Origin: an uncultured Planctomycetaceae bacterium
GTDB lineage: Bacteria; Planctomycetota; Planctomycetia; Pirellulales; Pirellulaceae
DNA length: 64,000 bases
Assembly (NCBI GenBank): GCA_937862885.1
Contig: CALMEE010000142.1
Location: 27,165-91,164 of the forward strand
Reading direction: 5' to 3'
Below, one piece after another: positions 48,148 through 56,811 of this stretch. The number at the start of each line of letters is the position of its first letter. Positions within the stretch are counted from its first letter, which is position 1. The notes under the pieces were generated by a model. That model did not search any database, was not told the DNA's origin, and worked only from the letters and a program-made list of their open reading frames with translations. The translations under genes were made by a program, and so were the position numbers.

Positions 48148-48243
48148 ATGAACGAATTTGTGATGATTGCGCTATATGGGGTTGGTGCATTGGTATTGAT
48201 TGTGGGAGCGTTGTTTCTGCTCAAATATATGAGAAACAAATAA
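48148..48243 (+). CDS. 31-residue single-pass membrane micro-protein
   Basis: ATG at 48148 is preceded by GAGGA with a 7-nt spacer. The product is almost entirely one membrane helix: MNEFVMIALYGVGALVLIVG, then ALFLLKYMRNK. The N-terminal Asp/Glu side and the C-terminal basic tail give an N-out or N-in orientation by the positive-inside rule (basic end inside). Its size and make-up resemble small subunits of membrane complexes such as CydX-like or KdpF-like proteins, but no such complex is nearby. I cannot assign a family. Confidence 0.55.
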   Translation: MNEFVMIALYGVGALVLIVGALFLLKYMRNK

Positions 48244-48770
48244 CAATATTCGACTCGCCATGCGCGGCCTTATTTGTTCATGGACTGGGTTCGCCAGTTG
48301 GAAAAACCGTTAGCTGATCAGTTGCGAAATTGATTTGAACGTAGGTTTTGGCCCACAACCAAAACCTTGCTCGGGACAATTGAAACGGAGCAAGGATAAA
48401 TGCCGCTTTTGGCTGACGCATTTTTGCTCTGGCGAAACTCCTTTACGTGACCGGAGAAATTGTGCAACGTATCAGTTGCAGCCGGTCGTTGGCGACAAAA
48501 TGCTGACCCAAATTATTCGATTGATGGGAGTACGCGTCTGCAGGGCTGAAGCAACTTGCACGACCATCTTTCTCCGGGAATTGATCATGGTTTTCCGAAC
48601 ATAACGAACATTATCAGACGTTGCAAAACGGTGTTATTTGACGCTCATCGCATTGTTTGCGGCCAGCCATATCACGCCCAAGCACCGCTAGAAACTGTCA
48701 AAACAACTCCAGCTTATAGCTGGACTTCGCAAGCCAAGAACTGGTCATCAAATCGAAGCCGCCTGAGATT
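48244..48770. other. Intergenic stretch with no clear gene
   Basis: About 525 nt between two micro-proteins. Plus frames at 48335-48604 and 48556-48912 have no ribosome site or recognisable motif. Confidence 0.35.
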
Positions 48771-48929
48771 TCAAAAGCCGGATCGCGACACTCGTCTGGC
48801 GTTCCTGCGGCGAAGCAAATCTGCAAGAAGAATCAGCCCCACGACAGCAATCTGCTGGTACGGAATCGCAGCTTTGCAAATCGAGTTTGCAGGACCCCAA
48901 TCTTCAATGTGACATTCTGCAAAAATCAA
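48771..48929 (-). CDS. 52-residue membrane micro-protein
   Basis: A TTG start at 48929 has AGAGG upstream with a 7-nt spacer. The product begins with a polar, Cys-containing segment (IFAECHIEDWGPANSICK), followed by one membrane helix (AIPYQQIAVVGLILLADLL) and a strongly basic tail (RRRNARRVSRSGF). By the positive-inside rule the Cys-containing part would be outside. The two Cys residues could form a disulfide or bind a metal. I know no relatives. The ribosome site and the basic tail argue for a real gene. Confidence 0.5.
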   Translation of the reverse strand: MIFAECHIEDWGPANSICKAAIPYQQIAVVGLILLADLLRRRNARRVSRSGF

Positions 48930-49019
48930 CTGCGATCCTCTAACCCACTGACGGATTGACGTTCTTCATCCAGCAACGTCCGATAATCGTGGAGCCAACT
49001 TGGACGCAGCCCTGAGTTG

Positions 49020-50039
49020 CTAACCGATGGCTCCGTTGAACTGAGCAGTTGAGTTGGTTTGCTCCTCATCAGCTAGGGAAGATTCCAGGTACCGACCCAT
49101 TTGTCGGAATTTGGAGTAACGGTTTGCCAACATCTCATCGATCTTGCATGCCGTCAATTCCTTCATCGATTTTACCAAGTACGACTTGATCCGGGCTGCT
49201 GTTTGGTGATGATCGCGATGAGCCCCGCCTAACGGCTCTTCGATCACGTCGTCGACTATCTGAAATTCCTTTAAGTATTTCGAGGTGAACTTTAATGCGG
49301 TCGCCGCCTTCTCAGCGTGCTCGCCGCTTTTCCATAAAATTCCGGCACAACCCTCCGGACTAATCACGCTATAATACGCGTGTTGTAACATGGCCACTCG
49401 ATCGCCGACGCCAATACCTAAAGCACCACCGCTGCCTCCCTCGCCAATCACGATACACACGATGGGCGTTTTTAACCTTGACATTTCGAACATGTTTTCG
49501 GCAATCACGTAAGCCTGTCCACGTTCCTCAGCGCCAATGCCTGGATAAGCGCCTGGCGTATCGATGAAGGTAATAATGGGCAGATGATACTTGGCGGCCA
49601 AACGCATTTTAGACATTGACTTGCGATATCCTTCAGGATGCGCGCAACCAAAAAAGTTCTCCGTGCGGTCTTTGAAATTTCTTCCTTTTTGATGACCGAC
49701 CACCAGCACCTTTCTGCCGTCTAGCTTGGCAAACCCAACACGCATGGCTCGATCATCGCGAAAGAACTTATCGCCGTGCAGTTCGACAAATTCATCGAAC
49801 ACCAATGAAAGATAATCTACCGTGTGGGGGCGATTCTTGTGCCGAGCAACTTGTACTGTTTGCCACGGCGTTAAGTTGTCGTAAATCTGTCGCGTTGTAT
49901 CGGCCAGCTGTTTGCGCAGGTGCCGCAACTTCTGCATCGATTCAGCAGTGGGCTCAGGAAGCTTTTTCAACGACTCGATTTGTTGTTCGATATCAGCAAT
50001 CGGTTGCTCAAATGGCAAATAGTCTAACATAGTACTCAC
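49020..50039 (-). CDS. accA: Acetyl-CoA carboxylase carboxyltransferase subunit alpha
   Basis: AccA and AccD together move the carboxyl group from biotin to acetyl-CoA, giving malonyl-CoA for fatty acid synthesis. The length (about 339 residues) is right. The N-terminus LPFEQPIADIEQQIESLK, the central EGYRKSMSKMRLAAKYHLPI, the acyl-CoA site TFIDTPGAYPGIGAEERGQA and the signature IGEGGSGGALGIGVGDRVAM are all present, with ISPEGCAGILWK near residue 220. A GTG at 50039 and an ATG at 50030 are both possible; the latter fits the family N-terminus. The gene begins 4 nt after a protein kinase gene, so the two are co-transcribed. Confidence 0.95.
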   Translation of the reverse strand: MSTMLDYLPFEQPIADIEQQIESLKKLPEPTAESMQKLRHLRKQLADTTRQIYDNLTPWQTVQVARHKNRPHTVDYLSLVFDEFVELHGDKFFRDDRAMRVGFAKLDGRKVLVVGHQKGRNFKDRTENFFGCAHPEGYRKSMSKMRLAAKYHLPIITFIDTPGAYPGIGAEERGQAYVIAENMFEMSRLKTPIVCIVIGEGGSGGALGIGVGDRVAMLQHAYYSVISPEGCAGILWKSGEHAEKAATALKFTSKYLKEFQIVDDVIEEPLGGAHRDHHQTAARIKSYLVKSMKELTACKIDEMLANRYSKFRQMGRYLESSLADEEQTNSTAQFNGAIG

Positions 50040-50043
50040 AAGA

Positions 50044-50916
50044 TTATGCTTGATTAAGTTTCGGGCGCATGCCAGCCCGGTAAACGCTAGTTCGTTTCAG
50101 TTCGCTGAGAAAATCACTCATGTTCGCCGGCCTCTTCTTCGGATCTTTGCTGAGCATCCTCAAAACCAAGTTAGCCATCGGCTCAGAAATCGAACGATTG
50201 AGCGCCTGTAAAGATGGAGGAGCAGCGCGCAGATGTTTTTGCAACAAATCGTCCGAGCTAACGCCGGTAAACGGTGGCTTGCCCGAAAATAATTCGTGCA
50301 ACACGCAACCGAAGCCATAAACGTCAGAGGCGATGGTCAATTTCTTGCCCAATATCTGCTCTGGAGACATATAACTTCGCGTACCTTGCACAATATTCTT
50401 CTTCCCAAATATCTTCATTAACCCAACCGATTTTTGACCCTTGATTGGCTTAGCAATTGAGAAGTCGATCAGTTTGACATTCCCTTGCTCATCCACCAGA
50501 TAGTTATCTGGTTTTACGTCGCAATGCAGCCATCCTTTGCTATGCAAATGCTCCAATCCCAATGCACAACGCTCAATGTACGAAGGAATATTGACGGCAA
50601 CAAAATCAGGACGTTCGCGAATTTCCTGTTTCAAGTTCTTGGCATTAAACAACTGCATCACGATGAAAGGTGTTCGATGGTTCACGAATTCGAATACCTT
50701 AATCACGTAAGGGCTATCCATTTCCTTGCCAACCATTGCTTCATTGCGCATTTGCGCTATTTCACTCTTGTCTTCGCGAAACTCTTCCAAGACAACCTTG
50801 CAGGCGACCCGTTCCTGTTCTCCGGAGCGCTGTGCTTCCCAAACGTTACAGCGCCGCCCCGACCGGATTAGCCGAATGAGACGATATGGCCCTAAAAAGT
50901 CTTGACTACTTGACAC
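50044..50916 (-). CDS. Non-RD Ser/Thr protein kinase
   Basis: A soluble kinase of 290 residues. The Gly loop is altered (LIRSGRRCNVWEA, with one Gly of the usual GxGxxG). The ATP Lys is in VACKVV. The catalytic loop is HCDVKPDNYL, with Cys where most kinases have Arg (HRD), so it is a non-RD kinase, and the metal loop is DFS instead of DFG. Catalytic Asp, Lys and Asn are all kept, so activity is likely and need not depend on activation-loop phosphorylation. The APE-like SYMSPEQ follows. There is no signal or membrane segment. accA starts 4 nt downstream, so the kinase may regulate, or be co-regulated with, fatty acid synthesis. Whether AccA is its substrate is unknown. Confidence 0.88.
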   Translation of the reverse strand: MSSSQDFLGPYRLIRLIRSGRRCNVWEAQRSGEQERVACKVVLEEFREDKSEIAQMRNEAMVGKEMDSPYVIKVFEFVNHRTPFIVMQLFNAKNLKQEIRERPDFVAVNIPSYIERCALGLEHLHSKGWLHCDVKPDNYLVDEQGNVKLIDFSIAKPIKGQKSVGLMKIFGKKNIVQGTRSYMSPEQILGKKLTIASDVYGFGCVLHELFSGKPPFTGVSSDDLLQKHLRAAPPSLQALNRSISEPMANLVLRMLSKDPKKRPANMSDFLSELKRTSVYRAGMRPKLNQA

Positions 50917-51236
50917 AAGGAATAACCCGACAAAACAACGAGAACCTCTGTTCGAAACATTCTCTCCAGTTTAACCCGATTCGTGCACGTTGCCTATAGA
51001 CCGAATAACCTACTCGCGATGGCGAAGCAAGATTGAAGCCGGCATCAGTTAGTTGTGAAAAGAGGACTGCGCTGACCGGTTTCCCATGCAATATTGCACC
51101 GCCCTGCTCTCCTTGAACCGCCATGCCTGTGCAGGCTGTTTGCCAAGCGTCGACTAGTATAGGAATTGGGTTTGCCGAAAATCGACTCGACTGCCAACGA
51201 TCTGGCCGATCCTGAACAGTCTGCGGCGAACTGCAT

Positions 51237-52076
51237 TCACACGGTTCGCCTCGCTGGCGATTCCACATCATCGCTTGGGTGGTCCGGGAGATGGTGCGGC
51301 GGATAATCAACTGACCAAAGATATAAACCGTGCGGCGGCGCAGTCACGCCAGCCATCCGGCGATCGCGGGTAGCCAACAACTCGCTCATCGCATGCGCGG
51401 CTCTCTTTCCCCGTCCCACTTCGACCAGCGTACCGACAATATTGCGCGCCATGTTAAACAAGAAACCATCGGCCGTCATTTTTATCACAAGAAAATGAAA
51501 TGGACCTTCCTCGTGGTGAACAAATTGCAATTCAGCGAGCGTGCGAACTTTGTTGCGCCGCGCTGATCCAGCCGACTCGAAACATGAAAAGTCGTGCGTA
51601 CCCCGCAAGAATTCGGCCGCTAGGTGCATCGCTTGTAAATCGAGGGGACGAGGCACATGCCAACTGCGGTTGTGTTCAAACGGAGACAACATTGCGTCTG
51701 TTTGAATTCGATACAGATAAGTTTTGGATACCGCATCGCGAATCGCATGGAAGCCAGGGGCTGCGCGAACAACATCAACGACGCTGATGTCGATCGGTGT
51801 CTTCGCGTTCAAACCACGTTTTAAACTATGGGGCGCTAAGCGAGTTTGGGTATGACAACTGCAAACCTGCCCCAGGGCGTGAACACCCGAATCGGTTCGT
51901 CCACTGGCGGTAATCCTCAGCCGCTCACCCGTGATACCATGCCAAGCCTGCTCAAGAACCTGTTGGACCGATTCCCCATTCGGCTGAACTTGCCAGCCGA
52001 CATAGTTGGCTCCGTGGTAGGCAACCGTCAGTTTCGCCGACCAACGGTCGACAACGTGTGTAGTCGTTGAAGCCAA
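51237..52076 (-). CDS. truA: tRNA pseudouridine synthase A
   Basis: TruA makes pseudouridine at positions 38-40 of the tRNA anticodon arm. The core begins KLTVAYHGANYVGWQVQPNG, and the catalytic Asp lies in ASGRTDSGVHALGQ. Later segments FHAIRDAVSKTYLYRI, FLFNMARNIVGTLVEVG and PPHGLYLWSVDYP match the family. I prefer the TTG at 52076 because upstream codons to 52127 lie within the terminator of the neighbouring gene. It also gives about 12 residues before the core, similar to known TruA. A ribosome site (CGGAG) lies 10 nt before the TTG. The longer start at 52127 remains possible. Confidence 0.9.
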   Translation of the reverse strand: MASTTTHVVDRWSAKLTVAYHGANYVGWQVQPNGESVQQVLEQAWHGITGERLRITASGRTDSGVHALGQVCSCHTQTRLAPHSLKRGLNAKTPIDISVVDVVRAAPGFHAIRDAVSKTYLYRIQTDAMLSPFEHNRSWHVPRPLDLQAMHLAAEFLRGTHDFSCFESAGSARRNKVRTLAELQFVHHEEGPFHFLVIKMTADGFLFNMARNIVGTLVEVGRGKRAAHAMSELLATRDRRMAGVTAPPHGLYLWSVDYPPHHLPDHPSDDVESPARRTV

Positions 52077-52109
52077 GTTCGCTTTGCTCCGCTTCTCCCT
52101 GACAATCCA

Positions 52110-52153
52110 AAAAAGAAAACCCGCCAAGCAATGCGCAAATGCTCGACGGGTTT
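52110..52153 (-). terminator. Terminator of the Gly/Ser/His-rich protein gene
   Basis: On the minus strand AACCCG pairs with CGGGTT, with an inner AGCA/TTGCT pairing, and the hairpin ends in a T run. It lies about 65 nt after the stop of the gene at 52220-53350. It covers the longest possible truA start. Confidence 0.65.
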
Positions 52154-52219
52154 GTTATACTCGAACGGGGTCTTTATTGAACCCCTGCCCTACTCGATTT
52201 TATGGACAGCTATCCACAA

Positions 52220-53350
52220 CTACCGAGAGGCAATAGCTTCATACTCTTCCATAAAACTGACTTGGTGCGTCTTCCCCCCAACAACCGAGATGGTTTTGGC
52301 GCGTTGAATGGTTTCACCGTCGACCTCAAAGGTCACCTCGATCGTATAGTCGTCCCAAGTTTGACCTGTTGCCAAGGTCTCCGTCGAGAAAAATCGCACG
52401 GGGCCTGTCGATTTCGATTCATTTCCAGCCAAAGTAACCTTTGCATTCTCTGGAACGTAGACAATCAGGGACGAGACGCTTTCCGCAGCGCGATCAAAAT
52501 CGAAACTGATCGTCTTGTTATCTCCAGCCACGAGGTCAACAACTTTGGTAATAACGCCTCGCCCTTCCAGTACGGCTTGAATCTCATACGTATAGTTGAC
52601 ACCGCGCGTCAATCCGCGAGAAACAAACTGACGAAGTTCGCCCGGTGTGCGTGTCAACTTCCCATTCACGTAGACTTTGGCGTCTACGGGCAGCGAAACA
52701 TTGAGTGTTGCGTTGCCGGTACCAGCCGAATTGTCATCTTCGTTATCGATGCTCGGGCGTTGATTCTCAACCGGACCCGTAGGCGGAACAATTCCGTCAC
52801 CTTGTGGCTGAATGATCATACCTTCGTTGGAGTAAGGCACGATGACGCCCTGGTCGTTTATCCCGCCTGGCCCATAATATCCGTCAAAATTGCCGCCGTA
52901 ATTGATCGAACCAGGATGTGTTCCGGTACTGCCAAATCCACCAGAGCTACCACCATAGTAAACGTAAGAACCTCGCGATCCGCCGTGCGAACCCCCGCTT
53001 GATCCGTAACTGCCACCCCACGAGCCGTGGCTACCGCCGAGAGACCCATGCGAGCCCTGCGACCCACTAGAGCCATGAGAACCGTGGAGGAAAGCCCTCA
53101 GCCGTGGAAAAAGAACTGGGCGTCCATGCGAGCCACCCGAATGCCAGCCACCACCGCGACTTCCAAACGATCCGCCCCATGAGCCACCATGAGAACCCCC
53201 ATGTGAGCCGCCACTATGGAATCCGCGACTTCCGCCCCAAGATCCACCCCAACTCCCCCAACCGGCATAAACAGCCTGACTGTTGTATCCAGCCACAACG
53301 ACTGAACATACGATGATTGCCAAACGAACTGGCTTAACTAAACTGCGCAT
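52220..53350 (-). CDS. Secreted Gly/Ser/His-rich protein with TIGR03000-type repeats
   Basis: I use the ATG at 53350, with GGAG 8 nt upstream; the frame runs on to 53413. After a signal peptide (LAIIVCSVVVAGYNSQAVYA) comes a region of about 150 residues made mainly of Gly, Ser, His, Trp and Tyr, with short repeats of the types GGSHGGS and GSHGSS. The C-terminal part (about residues 210-376) has two copies of the planctomycete TIGR03000 pattern. The first reads NATLNVSLPVDAKVYVNGKL, then TRTPGELRQFVSRGLTRGVN and YTYEIQAVL; the second reads IVYVPENAKVTLAGNESKS and is followed by a TYEVTF-type strand. The function of this family is not established; a surface or envelope role is likely. His in the repeat could bind metals. 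It has its own terminator. Confidence 0.8.
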   Translation of the reverse strand: MRSLVKPVRLAIIVCSVVVAGYNSQAVYAGWGSWGGSWGGSRGFHSGGSHGGSHGGSWGGSFGSRGGGWHSGGSHGRPVLFPRLRAFLHGSHGSSGSQGSHGSLGGSHGSWGGSYGSSGGSHGGSRGSYVYYGGSSGGFGSTGTHPGSINYGGNFDGYYGPGGINDQGVIVPYSNEGMIIQPQGDGIVPPTGPVENQRPSIDNEDDNSAGTGNATLNVSLPVDAKVYVNGKLTRTPGELRQFVSRGLTRGVNYTYEIQAVLEGRGVITKVVDLVAGDNKTISFDFDRAAESVSSLIVYVPENAKVTLAGNESKSTGPVRFFSTETLATGQTWDDYTIEVTFEVDGETIQRAKTISVVGGKTHQVSFMEEYEAIASR

Positions 53351-54096
53351 TTTTGAAACTCCAAAGCTGTCCTTGAGCCCCAAACTCCATTCGTTTCTGA
53401 TGAATCCAGACAAAAGATGTGTGGAGCTCGTAAGAATTAACGAATTAACATCCTTAGCTAGGATAGCTCCTGAAACGAACTTATGAAATGGGCAAATTGG
53501 GCAATTTGTGGAAATTGATCCGCCGATTTGTGGTGAATTTTATCTAAACGTTGCAGCCCAATAAAATTGAGCCCATTACCCACAAATTCATTACAAAAGG
53601 ACGAGGCGATCGGCAAATTTCTCTTTCGTTTGGATGGCTGCATTCGCGACGAATTGTCGCTGTCAATTCCCATCTTCTCGGTATGCTAGCTCGCTATGGT
53701 TCCCGAGTTCGATTTCGTTTGGAATCCAGAACGCATCAGGTTCACTGGCTCACAAAAGCCGATTGCGGTTGCACGTCAGATTGCCTTCAATTCGCCAACT
53801 CTCGAACATTTCCTTGCCCGTGGCGGGCGCATTGGCTTGCCGTGAAATGCGCTGGAATGTTGGCGACTACGCGTCGGAATGTATTGAGAAATTCCTAAAT
53901 TGCGTCTATTATCCCCGCCTGTTTTGTCATGTTGCTTCTGATCCAAACTCCTGCTTGGTGATAAACAGCCACGACATTTGGAAGCGTATTAGCAAGAAGT
54001 TGCAACTGGGATCAAGGACGGCGAAGAGTGTCTGATACATATTTTGTACGATTTGTTCCGGCTGGGTCAGGAGTTGCAAACGTTATTTGCAATAAA
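53351..54096. other. Divergent intergenic region
   Basis: About 745 nt. Frames at 53551-53898 and 53634-54035 have no recognisable motif or ribosome site and overlap each other. Promoters of both flanking genes are probably here. Confidence 0.35.
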
Positions 54097-56211
54097 ATGG
54101 CTCAATCCAGAAAACAGATCGTCCCCCTTTTGATGCTCATCTTGGGATTGCAATTGCAACCGGGATGCCAATGGAATGTGGACTCGGCGCGACGGTTGGC
54201 ACAAGTGGCGAGTTGGGGTCAAGAAGCGCCGGTAAAAGTTCGCAAGCGCCCCAAAAATCCACTTGAATCAACATTGAATCTAGTCGGTACTGGGGGGCCC
54301 AAGCCTAGTGAGCGAACGGAACAGATTCTGCGGCGTTATGCCTTGCTCGAGGAATACAAATCACGCCCCGATCGCGCCGTCAATCAATTGATGGATCACG
54401 TTCAACGCGAACCAACTTTGGAGATGGTAAATGCATGGACAGAGCTGGCCTATATTCGCGCTCATACTGAACACACGTCGGGAAATGACGATATCGCCCT
54501 TGGTTGGTATTTTGGTGCATTGACGCAAGCCTTCGCGCATTTGTTCGACGAGCGACTACGAGATCAACGCAACGTCTTTGATCCGGCATTTCGCAAGTCT
54601 TGTGATATCTACAATCAGTCGATCGAGGGCATGTTGCGGATCATTGCTAAACGCAAGCTATTAAAACCAGATTCCAGTATCGTCTTACGCGTCGCCGATC
54701 GAGACATTCATATTCACATTCGCCTGGAGGGGCGCTGGAAATCCGAACCCATCGAAGAAATCAAGTTTGCGTCGGATTACTTAGTCCAAGGATTACGAAA
54801 TCAATATCAGAGCTTTGGCTTGGGAGTACCGTTAATTGCTACTCGAGCAGGCCCAAGTGAGCAGGATAACCGCATTGGAGCCAACTACTATCCACCTGGA
54901 CTGACATTCCCGCTAACGGCATATTTTGAAGTATGTGATGCCAGACCGACAGCGGCGACGTTTCCCTATCAATTTCTCGGAAAGATGACATCGATTTCCG
55001 ATCAGCGGACATCCGTTGGGCCTGATTCAGGCGCTGAACCGCAACTCAAAACGGAATTTGTCTTGCACTTGGTTGACCCGCTGGAATCGGGAAACATCTT
55101 GATCAATGGTCAAGTTGTACCACTCGAAAGTGACACGACGACACCATTGGCTTACTTCTTGAAGGATCCGTTGATCAATACCAGCGTGTTCTCCACACTT
55201 GCCTTGTTGGATGGCGAGTTTGCGAAAGGGTTTCATGGTCTATATCTCTTAGAGCCCTACAATCCTCACAAGATTCCGGTTGTGATGGTACACGGTTTAT
55301 GGTCGAGCCCAACCACTTGGACGGAGATGTTTAACGACCTTCGAGCGGACGCAGAGATTCGTGACCGTTACCAATTTTGGTTTTACCTATATCACTCCGG
55401 CCAACCGTTCTGGGTTAGCGCGCATCAGATGCGTGAGGACTTACAACGAGTGCGACAAGAGCTGGATCCGTACAGAAACTCGGTTGCCATGGATCACATG
55501 GTCTTGATCGGGCATAGCATGGGTGGGCTCATATCTCGGCTGCAAACGTTAGAAAGTCGCGATGACTTCTGGAACATTGTTTCTGACCGCCCTATTTACG
55601 AACTAAAAGGCGATCCAGAATTGATCCGCGAGATGAGCGGGATCTTCTACTTCAGTCCCAATCCATCGATTCGACGCGTCATCACGATTGGCACACCGCA
55701 CAAAGGCAGTGAATACGCAAACGACTCGACGCGCTGGTTGTCACGCAAACTGATTCGCTTGCCCAAACGATTAATCGACGGTCCACATTCGATCGTCAAA
55801 GCAAATCCTGACTATTTTCGGAATCCAAAGTTTTTCGAAATCGCGACCAGCATCGACTCATTATCGCCTAACAGCCAGTACTTCGAGCGCATGGCCAATG
55901 CACAACGTGCACCTTGGGTAAGTTATCACAACATTGTGGGAATTGTCGAACCGCATGGCGTTGAAAAATGGATCTTCCCCAATCAGGGAGAAAGTGATGG
56001 CGTGGTGACGGCTGAAAGTGCAATTTCACCGGATACGATTTCGGAACAACGGGTTGGTGCGGGTCATGCCGAAGTCCATCGGCATCCAGTAAGCATTCTC
56101 GAAGTGCGGCGTATTCTGCACGAAAATTTGAATGAGTATGAGTCGGGCGTTCGCATCACGCGCGACCAGCACATTCGCCAAATGCAGGGCCCCATTGAGA
56201 ATCGATATTGA
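54097..56211 (+). CDS. Lipoprotein with alpha/beta-hydrolase (lipase-like) domain
   Basis: A 704-residue lipoprotein (start ATG at 54097; the signal IVPLLMLILGLQLQPGC ends in a lipobox). The N-terminal 370 residues have no known domain and include helical and beta parts. The alpha/beta-hydrolase domain begins near residue 395 with the oxyanion segment IPVVMVHGLWSSPTTWTE. The nucleophile elbow is LIGHSMGGLISRL near residue 470, GHSMG giving the catalytic Ser. Likely acid and His residues are in GESDGVVTAESA and VGAGHAEVHRHPVSI. These suggest a secreted lipase, esterase or acyltransferase. The substrate is unknown. A hairpin follows 10 nt after the stop. Confidence 0.85.
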   Translation: MAQSRKQIVPLLMLILGLQLQPGCQWNVDSARRLAQVASWGQEAPVKVRKRPKNPLESTLNLVGTGGPKPSERTEQILRRYALLEEYKSRPDRAVNQLMDHVQREPTLEMVNAWTELAYIRAHTEHTSGNDDIALGWYFGALTQAFAHLFDERLRDQRNVFDPAFRKSCDIYNQSIEGMLRIIAKRKLLKPDSSIVLRVADRDIHIHIRLEGRWKSEPIEEIKFASDYLVQGLRNQYQSFGLGVPLIATRAGPSEQDNRIGANYYPPGLTFPLTAYFEVCDARPTAATFPYQFLGKMTSISDQRTSVGPDSGAEPQLKTEFVLHLVDPLESGNILINGQVVPLESDTTTPLAYFLKDPLINTSVFSTLALLDGEFAKGFHGLYLLEPYNPHKIPVVMVHGLWSSPTTWTEMFNDLRADAEIRDRYQFWFYLYHSGQPFWVSAHQMREDLQRVRQELDPYRNSVAMDHMVLIGHSMGGLISRLQTLESRDDFWNIVSDRPIYELKGDPELIREMSGIFYFSPNPSIRRVITIGTPHKGSEYANDSTRWLSRKLIRLPKRLIDGPHSIVKANPDYFRNPKFFEIATSIDSLSPNSQYFERMANAQRAPWVSYHNIVGIVEPHGVEKWIFPNQGESDGVVTAESAISPDTISEQRVGAGHAEVHRHPVSILEVRRILHENLNEYESGVRITRDQHIRQMQGPIENRY

Positions 56212-56220
56212 ACCGATATG

Positions 56221-56241
56221 TGCCGCGAAAGCGGCATTTAT
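56221..56241 (+). terminator. Short GAAA-loop hairpin after the lipase-like gene
   Basis: TGCCGC pairs with GCGGCA around a GAAA tetraloop, followed by TTTAT. It begins 9 nt after the stop of the lipase-like gene. The T run is short, so the strength is uncertain. Confidence 0.5.
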
Positions 56242-56426
56242 CGCAAGAACTTTAGTCCGACATACAACGCGTGTCCGGTACACAACGCGCAAACGGGCAT
56301 GAACTGGACTCAATATCAGTGTTCCCTACATTCATCGAGACCAAATTTGCATGCAGACCCTGCCATGGCACGTAAGCGAGCATGTTTACCGAAAGCGGGC
56401 CAATGATAACAACACACATACCGAAC

Positions 56427-56768
56427 TTATGAACGAGAGCATGATTCGAGTGAACTTTTTGTCCCGCGCTTAGATTGATGCGGCTGGTTTCGCAACTGGT
56501 CGCGGTTGACACCCCCAGTTCCCGATTTGGCGTACCGTTTGGTATTCGCCTGACCAGTTACAACGACTGCCTGCCCGGAAATTTCAACGGTCGTTACGAT
56601 TTCATGGTTGGCTGAATCGCGATCTGCCAATTCACCTCGCGCGACACGCACAGAATTAGGCGCTTCGATCCCAAGCCGGATCGTATTGCCCTTGATTTTG
56701 AGTACCTTGATACGAACATCGTCGCCGATGATCAATTCATCGTTAACCTTCCTTGAAAGCACTAGCAT
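56427..56768 (-). CDS. csrA: CsrA RNA-binding regulator with long C-terminal tail
   Basis: I use the ATG at 56768, with AAGGAG 6 nt upstream; a longer frame reaches 56798. The first 48 residues are a normal CsrA core: MLVLSRKVNDELIIGDDVRI, then KVLKIKGNTIRLGIEAP and VRVARGEL with the RNA-binding Arg. CsrA binds GGA motifs in mRNA leaders and changes translation and stability. About 65 further residues follow, basic and Ser/Gln-rich (TKRYAKSGTGGVNRDQLRN), making 113 residues in total, against 60-75 in most CsrA. The tail has no known domain and may bind RNA or a partner. Confidence 0.85.
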   Translation of the reverse strand: MLVLSRKVNDELIIGDDVRIKVLKIKGNTIRLGIEAPNSVRVARGELADRDSANHEIVTTVEISGQAVVVTGQANTKRYAKSGTGGVNRDQLRNQPHQSKRGTKSSLESCSRS

Positions 56769-56811
56769 CTGCCACTCCTTTGCATCGATAAATCTCAACT
56801 TTAACTTTTCT

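Noticed and set aside
50906..51310. 134-codon minus-strand frame between truA and the kinase gene
   Set aside because: It overlaps both neighbours, has no ribosome site and no recognisable domain.
52700..53300. Repeat-rich stretch considered as a CRISPR array or tandem satellite
   Set aside because: The repeats are short codon-level repeats (Gly/Ser/His) within an open reading frame, without fixed spacer length.
53551..54035. Two overlapping plus-strand frames
   Set aside because: They overlap each other, have no motif, and end at the start of the lipase-like gene.
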